A stretch of 64,000 nt of DNA from Stenotrophomonas maltophilia (GCF_006970445.1 NZ_CP033877.1:1868750-1932749), one strand, 5' to 3'; counted from the first letter of the stretch, positions 36,074 to 45,688 are shown. Program-made: numbers and translations. The notes: generated from the letters alone by a model not told the origin.

Positions 36074-38650
36074 ATGCCTGCCGCCCACGCCCCTGTCCTG
36101 AGCACTCTCGCTGTTCTGATCACCGCCATCCTCGCCGCCACACCGAGCCATGCGGCTGAAGCCGATGCAGATACTGCTGCCACCGCCGCGACGGCCAACG
36201 TGGCAGCGTCCACGCTGGATGCGGTGGTGGTCACCGGTTCGCGCACCAGCACGCGCACGGTGAAGAACAGTTCCACACCGATCGATGTGATTTCCGCAGA
36301 GGACCTTGCTGCGACCGGCCAGGGCAACCTGCTGGAAGCGCTGCAGCGCAGCCTGCCGTCGCTGAGCCAGATCGGCGGCTACCAGAGCGACCAGGAAAGC
36401 CTGATCCGCGGCTACCAGCTGCGCAACCTGTCGCCGGGCTACACGCTGGTGCTGGTGAATGGAAAGCGCCGTAATGCCAGTGCCTATGTGAGCGGGGCCA
36501 ACGGTGGTGGCTTTCCCGGGCACGCCTGGGCTGACCTTGCGCTGATTCCAGTGTCGGCCATCGACCATGTGGAAGTGCTGCGCGATGGCGCTTCGGCCAT
36601 CTATGGCTCGGATGCGATCACCGGCGTGGTCAACGTGATCCTGAAATCGCAGGCCCACGGTGGCGATGTGTCGGTGGAGAGCGGGCAGAGCACCGACGGC
36701 GATGGCTCGCGTACCAGTGTGCGCGCCAATGTCGGCCTGCCGTGGGGCCAGGATGGCTTCGTCAACCTGTCTGGCGAGACCACCCGCCAGCATCATGCGA
36801 TCCGCACCCGCCGCTACATCGATGGCTACCTGAGTTACCCGGCGGTGGATGGCAACGGCAATCTGGTGGCGCTGCGGCCGAACAATCGATTGACAGCAGG
36901 TGCTGCGCCGAACCCGGCCGAGGCCAACCGCGATGCCGAGGCCAACACCATCCTCAGCTCGCCGTCCTATGCGTTGAAGGCCTTCGCAGTGAATGTGGGC
37001 CATGGCCTGGGCGAGAGTGCGCAGTTCTACGCCAATGCGACCGCCAGTGACCGCACCGCGCAGGCGATCCAGAACTTCCGCCTGCCGGCGACCATCTTCA
37101 CCACCTACAAGGCGCCTGGCGTGCTGAGCGTGTTTCCCGATGGCTTCCTGCCGGTGCTGGAAACCAAGGAGAAGCAGTACACCGGTACCGCAGGTGTAAA
37201 AGGCCAGCTTGCAGGCTGGGACTACGACGCCAGCCTGACCGGTAACCGCAGCACGGTGCGCACCTACACGCGCAACTCGGTGAACTACTCGTTGCCGTAT
37301 CCCGGTTCGCCCACCGACTTCTATGACGGCAAGCTGGACTACCAGCAGGGCATCGCCAACCTTGACCTGCGCCGTGGCTTCGAGGTGGCGGCATTCGCTT
37401 CGCCGCTGGAAGTGAGCGCAGGCGCCGAATACCAGCATGAACAGTATGAGCGCGGGGCCGGGCAGTGGGAGTCGTACACCGGCTTCGGTGCCGCGGCCTT
37501 CGTCGGCTATTCGACTGCCGATGCGGTGAAGGCTACCCGCAACAGCAAGGCGGTGTACGTGGGTGCGGCCACCAACATCACCTCGCGCTGGTATCTGGAT
37601 GCAGCCGCGCGCTGGGAAGATCACTCCGACTTCGGCAGTGTCTCCACCGGCCGCCTGACCACGCGCTTCGACTTCACCGACGCGCTGGGCCTACGTGCCA
37701 CGGTCAGCAACGGCTTCCATGCCCCCAGCCTGGGCGCGCAGTTCTACCAGGCTACCGGCAGCTGCCCGTGCGGCACCACGCTGGTGGCGCAGGTGTCTTC
37801 GCCGGCGGCGATTGCGTTGGGTGCCACACCGCTGAAGCCGGAAAAGGCCACCAACTACAGCCTGGGCGTGACCTGGGACCCGAGCCCGGCGTTCCATCTG
37901 GCGGTGGATGCCTATCAGATCGACATCCGCGGCCAGCTCGGCCAGTCCAGCCAGATCGGCTACAACGCGCAGGATCCGGCGCGCGTCACCGACAACAGCG
38001 GCACGGTGCTGAGTGCGGCGCAGAAGAACACCATCGATGCACTGCTGGGTTCGGCCGGCATCAGCATCCTGCCGGGTGATGCGTTCTACGCCAGCTACTT
38101 CACCAACGTGGGTAATACCCGTACACGCGGTGTGGAGCTGACCCTGGAGGCGAACCAGGAAACCGCGTGGGGCAAGCTGCGCTGGAGCTACGCGGCCAAC
38201 GTCGGCCGCACCACCATCCAGAAAGTGAGCGACATTCCGGCGGCGCTGCAGGGGTTGCCGAACATCAACCTGTTGACCAAATCCAGCGAGTACGCGCTGC
38301 GCTTCCGCACGCCCAGCTACACGCAGGTGGCTGGGCTGGGCTGGCAGAACGGGCGCTGGCGCTCGAACCTGGATTTCACCTACTACGGCCCGATCAAGCG
38401 CCTCAACAACGGCGTGGAGTACAAGCAGCCGCCGGTGCTGGTGACCAACTTGTCCGGTGGCGTGGAACTGGGTGCGGGCTGGAGTGCGGCGTTGGGCATC
38501 AACAACGTGTTCGACAAGCGCACCCGCAAGGTGCCCGAATACGCGCGCAGTGCCACCGATGTGGCCAGCATCGAGACCACCTGGGATAGCGGTGATGTGC
38601 TGGGCAATGTGGGTGCGTACTGGTACGGGCGGATCAACTACCGGTTCTGA
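36074..38650 (+). CDS. TonB-dependent outer-membrane receptor
   Basis: An 858-residue receptor. A signal peptide (1-28, ending S-H-A-A) is followed by the TonB-box/plug region: L-D-A-V-V-V-T-G-S-R-T at 47-57 and plug residues 70-190 with D-G-A-S-A-I-Y-G-S-D-A-I-T-G-V-V-N-V. The beta barrel ends in an aromatic residue (Y-R-F). It imports a substrate across the outer membrane using TonB energy. It opens the sulfur cluster, 52 bp before the FMN reductase with only a SMAG hairpin between, so the ligand is probably an organosulfur compound rather than a siderophore. This is inference from context. Confidence 0.9.
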   Translation: MPAAHAPVLSTLAVLITAILAATPSHAAEADADTAATAATANVAASTLDAVVVTGSRTSTRTVKNSSTPIDVISAEDLAATGQGNLLEALQRSLPSLSQIGGYQSDQESLIRGYQLRNLSPGYTLVLVNGKRRNASAYVSGANGGGFPGHAWADLALIPVSAIDHVEVLRDGASAIYGSDAITGVVNVILKSQAHGGDVSVESGQSTDGDGSRTSVRANVGLPWGQDGFVNLSGETTRQHHAIRTRRYIDGYLSYPAVDGNGNLVALRPNNRLTAGAAPNPAEANRDAEANTILSSPSYALKAFAVNVGHGLGESAQFYANATASDRTAQAIQNFRLPATIFTTYKAPGVLSVFPDGFLPVLETKEKQYTGTAGVKGQLAGWDYDASLTGNRSTVRTYTRNSVNYSLPYPGSPTDFYDGKLDYQQGIANLDLRRGFEVAAFASPLEVSAGAEYQHEQYERGAGQWESYTGFGAAAFVGYSTADAVKATRNSKAVYVGAATNITSRWYLDAAARWEDHSDFGSVSTGRLTTRFDFTDALGLRATVSNGFHAPSLGAQFYQATGSCPCGTTLVAQVSSPAAIALGATPLKPEKATNYSLGVTWDPSPAFHLAVDAYQIDIRGQLGQSSQIGYNAQDPARVTDNSGTVLSAAQKNTIDALLGSAGISILPGDAFYASYFTNVGNTRTRGVELTLEANQETAWGKLRWSYAANVGRTTIQKVSDIPAALQGLPNINLLTKSSEYALRFRTPSYTQVAGLGWQNGRWRSNLDFTYYGPIKRLNNGVEYKQPPVLVTNLSGGVELGAGWSAALGINNVFDKRTRKVPEYARSATDVASIETTWDSGDVLGNVGAYWYGRINYRF

Positions 38651-38667
38651 GGTTCACGCCAAGGGCA

Positions 38668-38689
38668 GCCGAGCGCGGCTCGGCACTAC
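38668..38689 (+). repeat. Solitary SMAG palindrome
   Basis: Hairpin gccgagc-gcg-gctcggc followed by CTAC at 38686-38689, in the gap between the receptor and FMN reductase genes. It could attenuate or stabilise the downstream mRNA. Confidence 0.65.
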
Positions 38690-38702
38690 ATGGGAGCAGT
38701 TC

Positions 38703-39284
38703 ATGTCTTCTGCATTGAAGGTGGTTGCAGTGGTGGGGTCGCCGACCAGTTCGGCGACGTCGCGTACGTTGCTGCTGGTGCGGCATCTGCTGGCGTCGCT
38801 GCAGCAACGCGTGCATGCCAGCGTGGAGCTGGTGGAACTGGCACCGATCGCGCGTTCGCTGGGCCAGTCGTTGTCGCGCGGTGAAGTGGAGCCGGCAGTG
38901 GAACAGGCGCTGCGGACCATCGAGACCGCCGAACTGCTGGTGGTGGCCGCGCCGGTGCATCGCGGTTCGTATCCGGGGCTGTTCAAGCACCTGGTCGACT
39001 TCATCGAGCTGGAGGCGCTGGTGGATACGCCGGTGCTCCTGGCGGCGACCGGTGGCAGTGAGCGCCATGCGCTGGTGATCGACCACCAGCTGCGACCGTT
39101 GTTCAGTTTCCTGCAGGCGCACACGCTGCCGATCGGGGTGTATGCCACGCCTGCCGACTTCGATGGTGAGCACATCAACAGTGCAGCGTTGCAGGCCCGC
39201 ATCGCGCTGGCGACCGAGCGTGCGGCTGGGCATCTGGCTACGCAGGCGCTGGCGGTAGCGGCGCCACTGCGACGCATCGCCTGA
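38703..39284 (+). CDS. NADPH-dependent FMN reductase (MsuE/SsuE-like)
   Basis: A 193-residue flavodoxin-like reductase. V-G-S-P-T-S-S-A-T-S-R-T near residue 10 is the FMN-phosphate loop, A-P-V-H-R-G-S-Y-P-G-L-F-K (about 82-94) lines the flavin, and A-T-G-G-S-E-R-H follows near 115. It supplies reduced FMN to two-component flavin monooxygenases, and two such monooxygenases lie downstream. It starts 15 bp after a SMAG hairpin. Confidence 0.88.
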   Translation: MSSALKVVAVVGSPTSSATSRTLLLVRHLLASLQQRVHASVELVELAPIARSLGQSLSRGEVEPAVEQALRTIETAELLVVAAPVHRGSYPGLFKHLVDFIELEALVDTPVLLAATGGSERHALVIDHQLRPLFSFLQAHTLPIGVYATPADFDGEHINSAALQARIALATERAAGHLATQALAVAAPLRRIA

Positions 39285-39440
39285 GGCCATAACCGGCAGC
39301 GCTTTGCATATGGCCAAGGCGCATCTGCGTGGCCGGATCTGACCGCCGATTGTCGCCTGGCAGCGCTATGGCAGCCGCTGGCATCTCTAGCATCGATATC
39401 GAAGCGGCATCGCATTGCCGGCACAGATGAGGACCCCCCA

Positions 39441-39803
39441 GTGACGCTCGACGCAGCAAGCAAACCCATCCTGTTCCTGCTCGACCGCGAGTTCGAGGAC
39501 GGCCAGATTCCCGGCCAGCGCTTCTTCTGCCGGCACAGCCTGTTGCTGGAAGGTGCCCTGTCGAGCATCGACGGCCTCGACGCGCAGCTGGACGTACGTC
39601 GCATCGGTTTCGCGCGGCCGCGCCGCGAGGTGATCGCCGAGATCGGCGAGCAGGACCAGTCGCTGCCGAAGCTGGTGCTGCCACAGGGCGTGCGCAGTGA
39701 CCTGGCCAGCGGCGCGCACCAGGACCGCCAGTACGTCTCCGGTGCCGAGCCGATCCTGGCCGCGCTGAACGGATTGCTCGGCATTCCCGTGGCCCACCCC
39801 TGA
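39441..39803 (+). CDS. DUF3088-family protein
   Basis: A 120-residue protein starting at GTG 39441. The pattern P-I-L-F-L-L-D-R-E-F, F-F-C-R-H-S-L-L-L-E-G, Q-S-L-P-K-L-V-L and Y-V-S-G-A-E-P-I-L-A-A-L fits a thioredoxin-like fold and the DUF3088 family as remembered. It keeps one Cys where a thioredoxin would have CxxC. It lies 14 bp before the first monooxygenase gene, so it is part of the operon; a role in handling a sulfur or thiol intermediate is a guess. Confidence 0.65.
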   Translation: MTLDAASKPILFLLDREFEDGQIPGQRFFCRHSLLLEGALSSIDGLDAQLDVRRIGFARPRREVIAEIGEQDQSLPKLVLPQGVRSDLASGAHQDRQYVSGAEPILAALNGLLGIPVAHP

Positions 39804-39817
39804 GCGAGGACGCGACC

Positions 39818-40795
39818 ATGAGCTATCAGATCAGCGTGCTGGACAAGAGCCCGGTGGCCGAAGGTGCCTCGCCAGAGCAGGCGCTGCGCAACAGCCTGCA
39901 GTTGGCCCAGCGCGCCGAACAACTGGGTTATCACCGTTACTGGTTTGCCGAGCACCATGCCGCACCGACGTTGGCGAGCCCCGCACCGGAGGTGCTTGCG
40001 GCGTGGGTGCTGGCGCAGACCCGGCGCATCCGCATCGGCAGCGGCGGGGTGATGCTGCGCCACTACGCGCCGTACAAGGTCGCGGAGAACTTCAACCTGC
40101 TGGCGGCGTTGGCGCCAGGGCGCGTGGATCTGGGCGTGGGCAAGGCACCCGGCGGCCTGCCGGCATCGACCGCGGCGCTGGCGGCTGGGCGCCCGGCGTT
40201 CGCCGACTTCGACCAGCAACTGCGCGACCTGGAGGGCTATCTGTCCGGTGCCGAAGCCGAGGCATTGGCGCGGCCGGTTCCGCAGCAGGCCCCGGAGCGC
40301 TTCCTGCTCGGTGCCAGCCCGCAGAGTGCGCAGCAGGCGGCCGAGCTTGGTTGGCGCTTCGTCTACGCCGCGCACTTCGATGGCGACCCGAAGCACATCG
40401 AGGCCGCGTTCGATGCCTACCGCACCGTTTCTACGCAGCCGCCACTGCTGGCCACGGTGGCGTTCGCCGCACCAACTGCCGAAGCCGCAGCACGTCATAT
40501 CGGTGCGCTGCGCGTCTACAAGCTGCACCTCGGCCCCGGCCAGACGGTGAATCTGCCCAGTCCCGAGGCGGCTGCCGAGTACGCACGCCAGGTGGGCGTG
40601 GCCGACTTCCGCATCGAGGAAACGCGCCCGAGCGTGTTGTCCGGTGATGCGCAGCACGTGCGTGACGAACTGGACGCGCTGCATCGGCGCTTCGGCGTGG
40701 GCGAGTTCATTCTCGATGCGCCGGTGGCCGACCTCGATGCGCGCCTGACATCCCTTGAACTGCTGTCGCCCGCGCCGCGCGCGGCGGTGGCCTGA
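39818..40795 (+). CDS. Luciferase-like (LLM) flavin monooxygenase, MsnO8/YtmO type
   Basis: A 325-residue TIM-barrel protein of the luciferase-like family. It shows W-F-A-E-H-H near residue 44, I-G-S-G-G-V-M-L-R-H near 73 and F-L-L-G-A-S-P near 165, as in MsnO8/YtmO-like proteins. It should use FMNH2 and oxygen to oxidise a small organosulfur substrate. It is in the same direction as, and 18 bp before, the second monooxygenase. Exact chemistry is not known. Confidence 0.85.
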   Translation: MSYQISVLDKSPVAEGASPEQALRNSLQLAQRAEQLGYHRYWFAEHHAAPTLASPAPEVLAAWVLAQTRRIRIGSGGVMLRHYAPYKVAENFNLLAALAPGRVDLGVGKAPGGLPASTAALAAGRPAFADFDQQLRDLEGYLSGAEAEALARPVPQQAPERFLLGASPQSAQQAAELGWRFVYAAHFDGDPKHIEAAFDAYRTVSTQPPLLATVAFAAPTAEAAARHIGALRVYKLHLGPGQTVNLPSPEAAAEYARQVGVADFRIEETRPSVLSGDAQHVRDELDALHRRFGVGEFILDAPVADLDARLTSLELLSPAPRAAVA

Positions 40796-40813
40796 CCTGC
40801 AGGAGCGATTCCC

Positions 40814-42157
40814 ATGAGCACGACCCCGCGCCACATTCCGTTCGGCATCATGCTGCAGGGCCCCGGCAGCCACATGCATGCCTGGAAGCACCCGTCCAAT
40901 CCGCCCGATGCCAGCGTCAACCTGCAGTTCTACATCGACATTGCGCGCACCGCCGAGGACAACGGCATCGCCTTCGGCTTCGTGGCCGACGGCCTGTACA
41001 TCAACGAGAAGTCGATCCCGCACTTCCTCAACCGCTTCGAGCCGATCTCGCTGCTGTCGGCGCTGGCCACGGCAACGAAGAAGATCGGCCTGGCCGGCAC
41101 GCTGTCGACCTCCTACAGCGACCCGTTCACCGTTGCCCGCCAGTTCGCCTCGCTGGATCTGCTCAGCGGCGGCCGTGCCGGCTGGAACGTGGTGACCTCG
41201 CCGTTGGAGGGTTCAGGCCGCAACTATGGCCGGCCGCACCCGGAGCATGCGCTGCGCTACCAGATCGCCGACGAGTATCTGGACGTGGTGCAGGGGCTGT
41301 GGGATTCCTGGGACGACGACGCCTTCCTGCGTGAGCGCGACAGCGGCACGTTCTTCGCGCCGGAGAAGTTCCGTCGACTCGACCACAAGGGCCGCTTCTT
41401 CCAGGTGGAAGGCCCGCTCAACATCCAGCGTTCGCCGCAGGGCCAGCCGGTGATCTTCCAGGCGGGTTCATCCGATGATGGCATTGCGTTGGCCGGCAAG
41501 TACGCCGATGCGGTGTTCACCCATTCGCCATCGCTGGAGGAGACTCGCGCGTTCACCCAGAAGGTGAAGAACTCGGCGATTGCGCACGGCCGCAGTGGCA
41601 ATGACGTGAAGATCTTCCCGGGTATCGGCCCCATCGTCGGCCGCACTGCCGAGGAGGCCGAAGCCAAGTACCAGGCGATCGCTGGACTGGCCACGCTGGA
41701 GGATGCGCTGGCCTATCTCGGCCGCTTCTTCGATCACCATGATTTCAGCCAGTACGACCCGGACGCACCCTTCCCGGAGCTGGGTGAAATCGGCAGCAAC
41801 TCGTTCCGTTCCACCACCGACCGCATCAAGCAGGATGCGCGTGAGAAGGGCCTGAGCCTGCGCCAGGTGGCATTGGAAGCTGTGAGCCCACGACCGAACT
41901 TCATCGGTACGCCGGGGCATGTGGCCGATGAGCTGATCCGCTGGTTCGATGCCGGTGCCAGCGACGGTTTCATCCTTGGATTCGCCGCACAGCGCGAAGG
42001 CCTGGACGATTTTGTGACCCAGGTGCTGCCAATCCTGCAGGCGCGCGGCTACCACCAGCGCGAGCTGGAAGGACAGACCCTGCGCGAGCATCTGGGCCTG
42101 CCGTACAAGGCCAGCCGCCATGCGACCGATGCCGAACCGGCGCGGAAGGTGGGGTAG
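40814..42157 (+). CDS. NtaA/SnaA/DszA-family FMN-dependent monooxygenase
   Basis: A 447-residue member of the nitrilotriacetate/dibenzothiophene-sulfone monooxygenase family: F-G-I-M-L-Q-G at the start, S-T-S-Y-S-D-P-F-T-V-A-R-Q-F near 97, G-W-N-V-V-T-S near 120 and V-I-F-Q-A-G-S-S near 213. The Bacillus relatives YxeK and YtnJ oxidise N-acetylated S-alkyl cysteines and release N-acetylcysteine (known for YxeK and S-(2-succino)cysteine). The adjoining deacetylase and acetyltransferase make this the favoured reading here. FMNH2 would come from the upstream reductase. Confidence 0.88.
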   Translation: MSTTPRHIPFGIMLQGPGSHMHAWKHPSNPPDASVNLQFYIDIARTAEDNGIAFGFVADGLYINEKSIPHFLNRFEPISLLSALATATKKIGLAGTLSTSYSDPFTVARQFASLDLLSGGRAGWNVVTSPLEGSGRNYGRPHPEHALRYQIADEYLDVVQGLWDSWDDDAFLRERDSGTFFAPEKFRRLDHKGRFFQVEGPLNIQRSPQGQPVIFQAGSSDDGIALAGKYADAVFTHSPSLEETRAFTQKVKNSAIAHGRSGNDVKIFPGIGPIVGRTAEEAEAKYQAIAGLATLEDALAYLGRFFDHHDFSQYDPDAPFPELGEIGSNSFRSTTDRIKQDAREKGLSLRQVALEAVSPRPNFIGTPGHVADELIRWFDAGASDGFILGFAAQREGLDDFVTQVLPILQARGYHQRELEGQTLREHLGLPYKASRHATDAEPARKVG

Positions 42158-42161
42158 GGCG

Positions 42162-43382
42162 ATGAGCGGAGAATCGGCAGCAGCGCCGGGCCATGCCCGG
42201 CGGAATTCCCAAACGACGGGCGTATTGCCGGAGATCGCGGCGCGCGCCGAGGCCACCATCGCGATCCGCCATGACCTGCACCAGCACCCGGAGCTGGCCT
42301 TCGAGGAGCACCGCACCAGCGCCCGAGTGGCCGAACTGCTGCAGCAGTGGGGCTATGAGGTGACCACCGGGCTCGGTGGCACCGGCGTGGTCGGTACGCT
42401 GCAGCGCGGGCAGGGCAGTCGTCGACTCGGCCTGCGCGCCGACATTGATGCATTGCCGATCCACGAGGCGTCCGGGCTGGCCTATGCCAGCCAGACCGAG
42501 GGCCTGATGCATGCCTGCGGCCACGATGGGCATACCGCCATCCTGCTGTCCGCCGCGCACTACCTGGCCCATCACGGTGATATCGACGGTACCCTGCAGC
42601 TGGTGTTCCAGCCTGCAGAGGAGACGGGTTCGGGGGCGTCGAAGATGATTGCCGATGGCCTGTTCGAGCGTTTCCCGGTGGATGCGATCTATGGCTTGCA
42701 TAACTGGCCGGGCGTGCCGGTGGGGCACTTCGGCTTTGTCGATGGCCCGGCAATGGCGTCGGTGGACTGGGCGCGGCTGAAGGTGATCGGCAAGGGCGGA
42801 CATGGTGCCGAGCCACAAGGGAGTGTTGACCCGATCCTGGCGGCGGCGCACATCGTCACCGCGCTGCAGAGCGTGGTGTCGCGCAATGTCGATCCGCGGC
42901 AGATGGGTGTGGTCACCGTCGGTTCGATCCACGGCGGCCAGGCCGCCAATGTGATTCCGGACGTGGTCGAGCTGAAGCTGACCGTGCGCGCCTACCTGCC
43001 CGAGGTACGTGACACCCTTCGGCGCCGTGTTACCGAGGTCGCCGAGCAGACCGCTGCCGCATTCGGTGCGCGCGCCGAGATCGAGTTTCCGCGTGGCTTC
43101 CCCAGCGTCATCAACCATCCGCAGCAGACCGCCTACATCCGTGAGGTCGCCGTGCACGGCTTCGGTGCCGAACAGGTGGTTGCCGAATTCGCGCCACGCA
43201 CCGCCAGCGAAGACTTCGCCTTCCTGCTGCAGGCGCGGCCGGGCAGCTTCGTGTTCGTCGGCAACGGCGACAGCGCACCGCTGCACAGCCCGCGCTACGT
43301 GTTCAACGATGCCGCCATTGCACCCGCCGCCAGCCTGTGGGCGCGACTGGCCGAAGACTATCTGGTGAGGGATGCGACATGA
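42162..43382 (+). CDS. M20-family amidohydrolase (N-acyl-cysteine deacetylase candidate)
   Basis: A 406-residue M20D metallohydrolase. Metal-binding H-A-C-G-H-D lies at 117-122 with Cys119 and His121, A-E-E at 152-154, and H-N-W-P-G near 186. Relatives include hippurate hydrolase, N-acetyl-L-amino-acid deacetylases and YxeP/YtnL. In this operon it should remove the acetyl group after C-S cleavage. The start is 5 bp after the preceding stop, and its stop overlaps the next start as ATGA. Confidence 0.88.
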   Translation: MSGESAAAPGHARRNSQTTGVLPEIAARAEATIAIRHDLHQHPELAFEEHRTSARVAELLQQWGYEVTTGLGGTGVVGTLQRGQGSRRLGLRADIDALPIHEASGLAYASQTEGLMHACGHDGHTAILLSAAHYLAHHGDIDGTLQLVFQPAEETGSGASKMIADGLFERFPVDAIYGLHNWPGVPVGHFGFVDGPAMASVDWARLKVIGKGGHGAEPQGSVDPILAAAHIVTALQSVVSRNVDPRQMGVVTVGSIHGGQAANVIPDVVELKLTVRAYLPEVRDTLRRRVTEVAEQTAAAFGARAEIEFPRGFPSVINHPQQTAYIREVAVHGFGAEQVVAEFAPRTASEDFAFLLQARPGSFVFVGNGDSAPLHSPRYVFNDAAIAPAASLWARLAEDYLVRDAT

Positions 43383-43930
43383 GCAGCGACGAACGCTTCC
43401 TCTATACCTCGGTGGATGATCCGCTGGCACGGCCCCTGTTCGATGGCCTGGAACAGGAGTACGACAGCCGCTACGCCGACGTGCGCCGACGCATCGGTGG
43501 CAGCGCCCGCGAGGAGCTGCAGCGCTACCCGGCGCAGGCCTTTGCTGCCCCGGTGGGTGCCTTCGTGTTGCTGCTGCGCGACGGCGTGGCGATTTCCGGT
43601 GGTGCGTTCATGCCGCACCGCGATCCGGATACCGCTGAGTTCAAGCGCATCTGGACGCTGCCGGGGCTGCGCCGGCAGGGCATCGCGCGGCGCGTGCTGC
43701 AGGAGCTGGAAGATCAAGCGGCGCGCCAGGGCTACCGACGCGTGTTCCTGACGACGGGTTTCCGCCAGCCCGAGGCGGTTGGCCTGTACCTCAGCCACGG
43801 CTACACCGCGCTGTTCGATCTGGAGGCCGACCCGGAAACCGTTGCGCATCTGCCGTTCGAGAAGCAACTGCGGGCGACGACGCCTGTCGTTGCGCCTGCG
43901 CATGCCGCGCTGTACGGAGCCCACGCATGA
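43379..43930 (+). CDS. GNAT-family N-acetyltransferase
   Basis: A 183-residue acetyltransferase. The acetyl-CoA loop is L-R-R-Q-G-I-A-R-R near residue 100, with V-F-L-T-T-G-F-R-Q-P-E-A and Y-L-S-H-G-Y after it. It overlaps both neighbours by ATGA, so translation is coupled to the deacetylase and transporter. The analogous YxeL/SnaA enzymes acetylate S-modified cysteines, which is the predicted first step after uptake. Confidence 0.85.
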   Translation: MSSDERFLYTSVDDPLARPLFDGLEQEYDSRYADVRRRIGGSAREELQRYPAQAFAAPVGAFVLLLRDGVAISGGAFMPHRDPDTAEFKRIWTLPGLRRQGIARRVLQELEDQAARQGYRRVFLTTGFRQPEAVGLYLSHGYTALFDLEADPETVAHLPFEKQLRATTPVVAPAHAALYGAHA

Positions 43931-45672
43931 GCACGCCCTCGACCGCGCTGGAGGGCATCGCCGCTCGTCCGGCGCCAGCGCCGGCGTTGAAAATCGTGCC
44001 GGCGCGGCACCCGCTGCAGGTGTTCGGCACGGTGCTGGCGCTGGCGCTGATCCTGATCGGGCTGCAGTCCGTGCTGGGCAACCCGCGCTGGGGGTGGGGC
44101 ACCTTTGCCGAGTGGTTCTTCGCACGCCCGGTGCTGGAAGGCCTGGGTCGCACGTTGCTGCTGACCGCACTCGGCACTGGCCTTGGCTTCGCGCTGGGCA
44201 CCTTGCTGGCGTTGGCCCGCGTGTCCAGCTCACCACTGCTGTCGGCGGTGTCGTGGGGCTATGTGTGGCTGTTCCGCTCGATCCCGCTGCTGGTGCTGTT
44301 GCTGCTGTTGAACAACCTAGGCTATCTGTACAGCACCATCGAGCTGGGCGTGCCGTTCACCGGCATCAGCCTGTTCTCGTACCCGACCACGCAGCTGATC
44401 GGCGTGTTCACTGCTGCGGTGCTGGGCCTGACCCTGAACCAGGCCGCGTTCTCGGCCGAGGTGATCCGCGGCGGCATTCTGTCGGTCGACCACGGCCAGT
44501 ACGAGGCCGCGGCCGCACTCGGCCTGCCGCGCGGTCGCCAGGTGCGCCGCATCATCCTGCCGCAGGCGATGCGCTCGATCCTGCCGGCGGCATTCAACGA
44601 TGTGATCGGCTTGGCCAAGAGTACCTCGGTGGTCTACGTGCTGGCGCTGCCCGAGTTGTTCTACACCGTGCAGGTGATCTACCGCCGCAATCTGGAAGTG
44701 GTGCCGCTGCTGATGGTGGCCACGGTCTGGTACCTGGTGATCCTCACCGTGCTGTCGCTGCTGCAGCGGCGCGTGGAGCAGCGCTTTGCGCGCGGCCAGC
44801 TGCAGCGCGAGCGCTCGGTGTCGCGGGTATCGTCGGCGCCGCGCGCACCCGGTGACACAGCACCGCGCGTGGCCAGCCGCCCGCGCATCGCCGCGCAGGT
44901 TGAAGCGGGTGAGGGCGCTGCGGTGTCGCTGCATGGTGTGGGCAAGGTGTTCGGCGATCAGCCGGTGCTGGAAGATGTGAACCTGGATCTGCGCGCTGGC
45001 AGCGTGACCGTGCTGATCGGCCCTTCGGGCGCTGGCAAGTCCACGCTGCTGCGGCTGATCAACCACCTGGAACGTGCCGACGCTGGCTATGTGACCGTCG
45101 GCGGCCAGCTGATCGGCTACCGCCGCGATGGCGACACCCTGTTCGAACTGCCAGAACGCGAGATCCGCCGCCGTCGTTCCGAGGTCGGCATGGTGTTCCA
45201 GGGCTTCAACCTGTTCCCGCACCTGACCGCGCTGGAAAACATCATCGAGGCGCCAATCGCGGTGCGCGGCGTGCCGCGCGCGCAGGCCGAGCAGCAGGCG
45301 CGGACCTTGCTGGAGCGGGTGGGCCTGGCCGACAAGGCCGATGCGTTCCCGCGCCAGCTGTCCGGCGGCCAGCAGCAGCGCATTGCGATTGCCCGTGCGC
45401 TGGCGCTGCAACCGAAGGTGCTGCTGTTCGATGAACCCACGTCGGCGCTGGACCCGGAACTGGTGGCCGAGGTGCTGAGCGTGATCGAAGAACTGGCCCG
45501 CTCCGGCACCACGCTGGTGATCGTTACCCACGAACTGAGCTTCGCCCGCCGCGTGGCCGACCACGTGGTGATGATGGACCAGGGCCGGGTGATCGAGCAG
45601 GGCACGCCCGAGGCCCTGTTCGAGCGCCCCCGCCAGCAACGCACCGCCGATTTTCTGGCCAAGACCCTGTAA
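43927..45672 (+). CDS. Fused amino-acid-type ABC transporter: permease plus ATPase
   Basis: A 581-residue fusion. Residues 30-290 form an HisM/GlnP-like permease with about six membrane segments and the E-A-A loop (Y-E-A-A-A-A-L-G-L-P-R). An R/P-rich linker (about 290-325) leads to an ATPase with Walker A G-P-S-G-A-G-K-S-T (about 365), signature L-S-G-G-Q-Q-Q-R and Walker B L-L-F-D-E-P. The complex would be a homodimer instead of the usual two proteins. It imports polar amino acids or their S-modified forms into the cytoplasm with the next gene product. Confidence 0.9.
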   Translation: MSTPSTALEGIAARPAPAPALKIVPARHPLQVFGTVLALALILIGLQSVLGNPRWGWGTFAEWFFARPVLEGLGRTLLLTALGTGLGFALGTLLALARVSSSPLLSAVSWGYVWLFRSIPLLVLLLLLNNLGYLYSTIELGVPFTGISLFSYPTTQLIGVFTAAVLGLTLNQAAFSAEVIRGGILSVDHGQYEAAAALGLPRGRQVRRIILPQAMRSILPAAFNDVIGLAKSTSVVYVLALPELFYTVQVIYRRNLEVVPLLMVATVWYLVILTVLSLLQRRVEQRFARGQLQRERSVSRVSSAPRAPGDTAPRVASRPRIAAQVEAGEGAAVSLHGVGKVFGDQPVLEDVNLDLRAGSVTVLIGPSGAGKSTLLRLINHLERADAGYVTVGGQLIGYRRDGDTLFELPEREIRRRRSEVGMVFQGFNLFPHLTALENIIEAPIAVRGVPRAQAEQQARTLLERVGLADKADAFPRQLSGGQQQRIAIARALALQPKVLLFDEPTSALDPELVAEVLSVIEELARSGTTLVIVTHELSFARRVADHVVMMDQGRVIEQGTPEALFERPRQQRTADFLAKTL

Positions 45673-45688
45673 CCCCGGAAGGAACACC

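Noticed and set aside
38654..41023. Minus-strand open frame of 789 codons across the sulfur cluster
   Set aside because: It crosses three well-supported plus-strand genes and shows no domain or signal; a shadow of GC-rich third positions.
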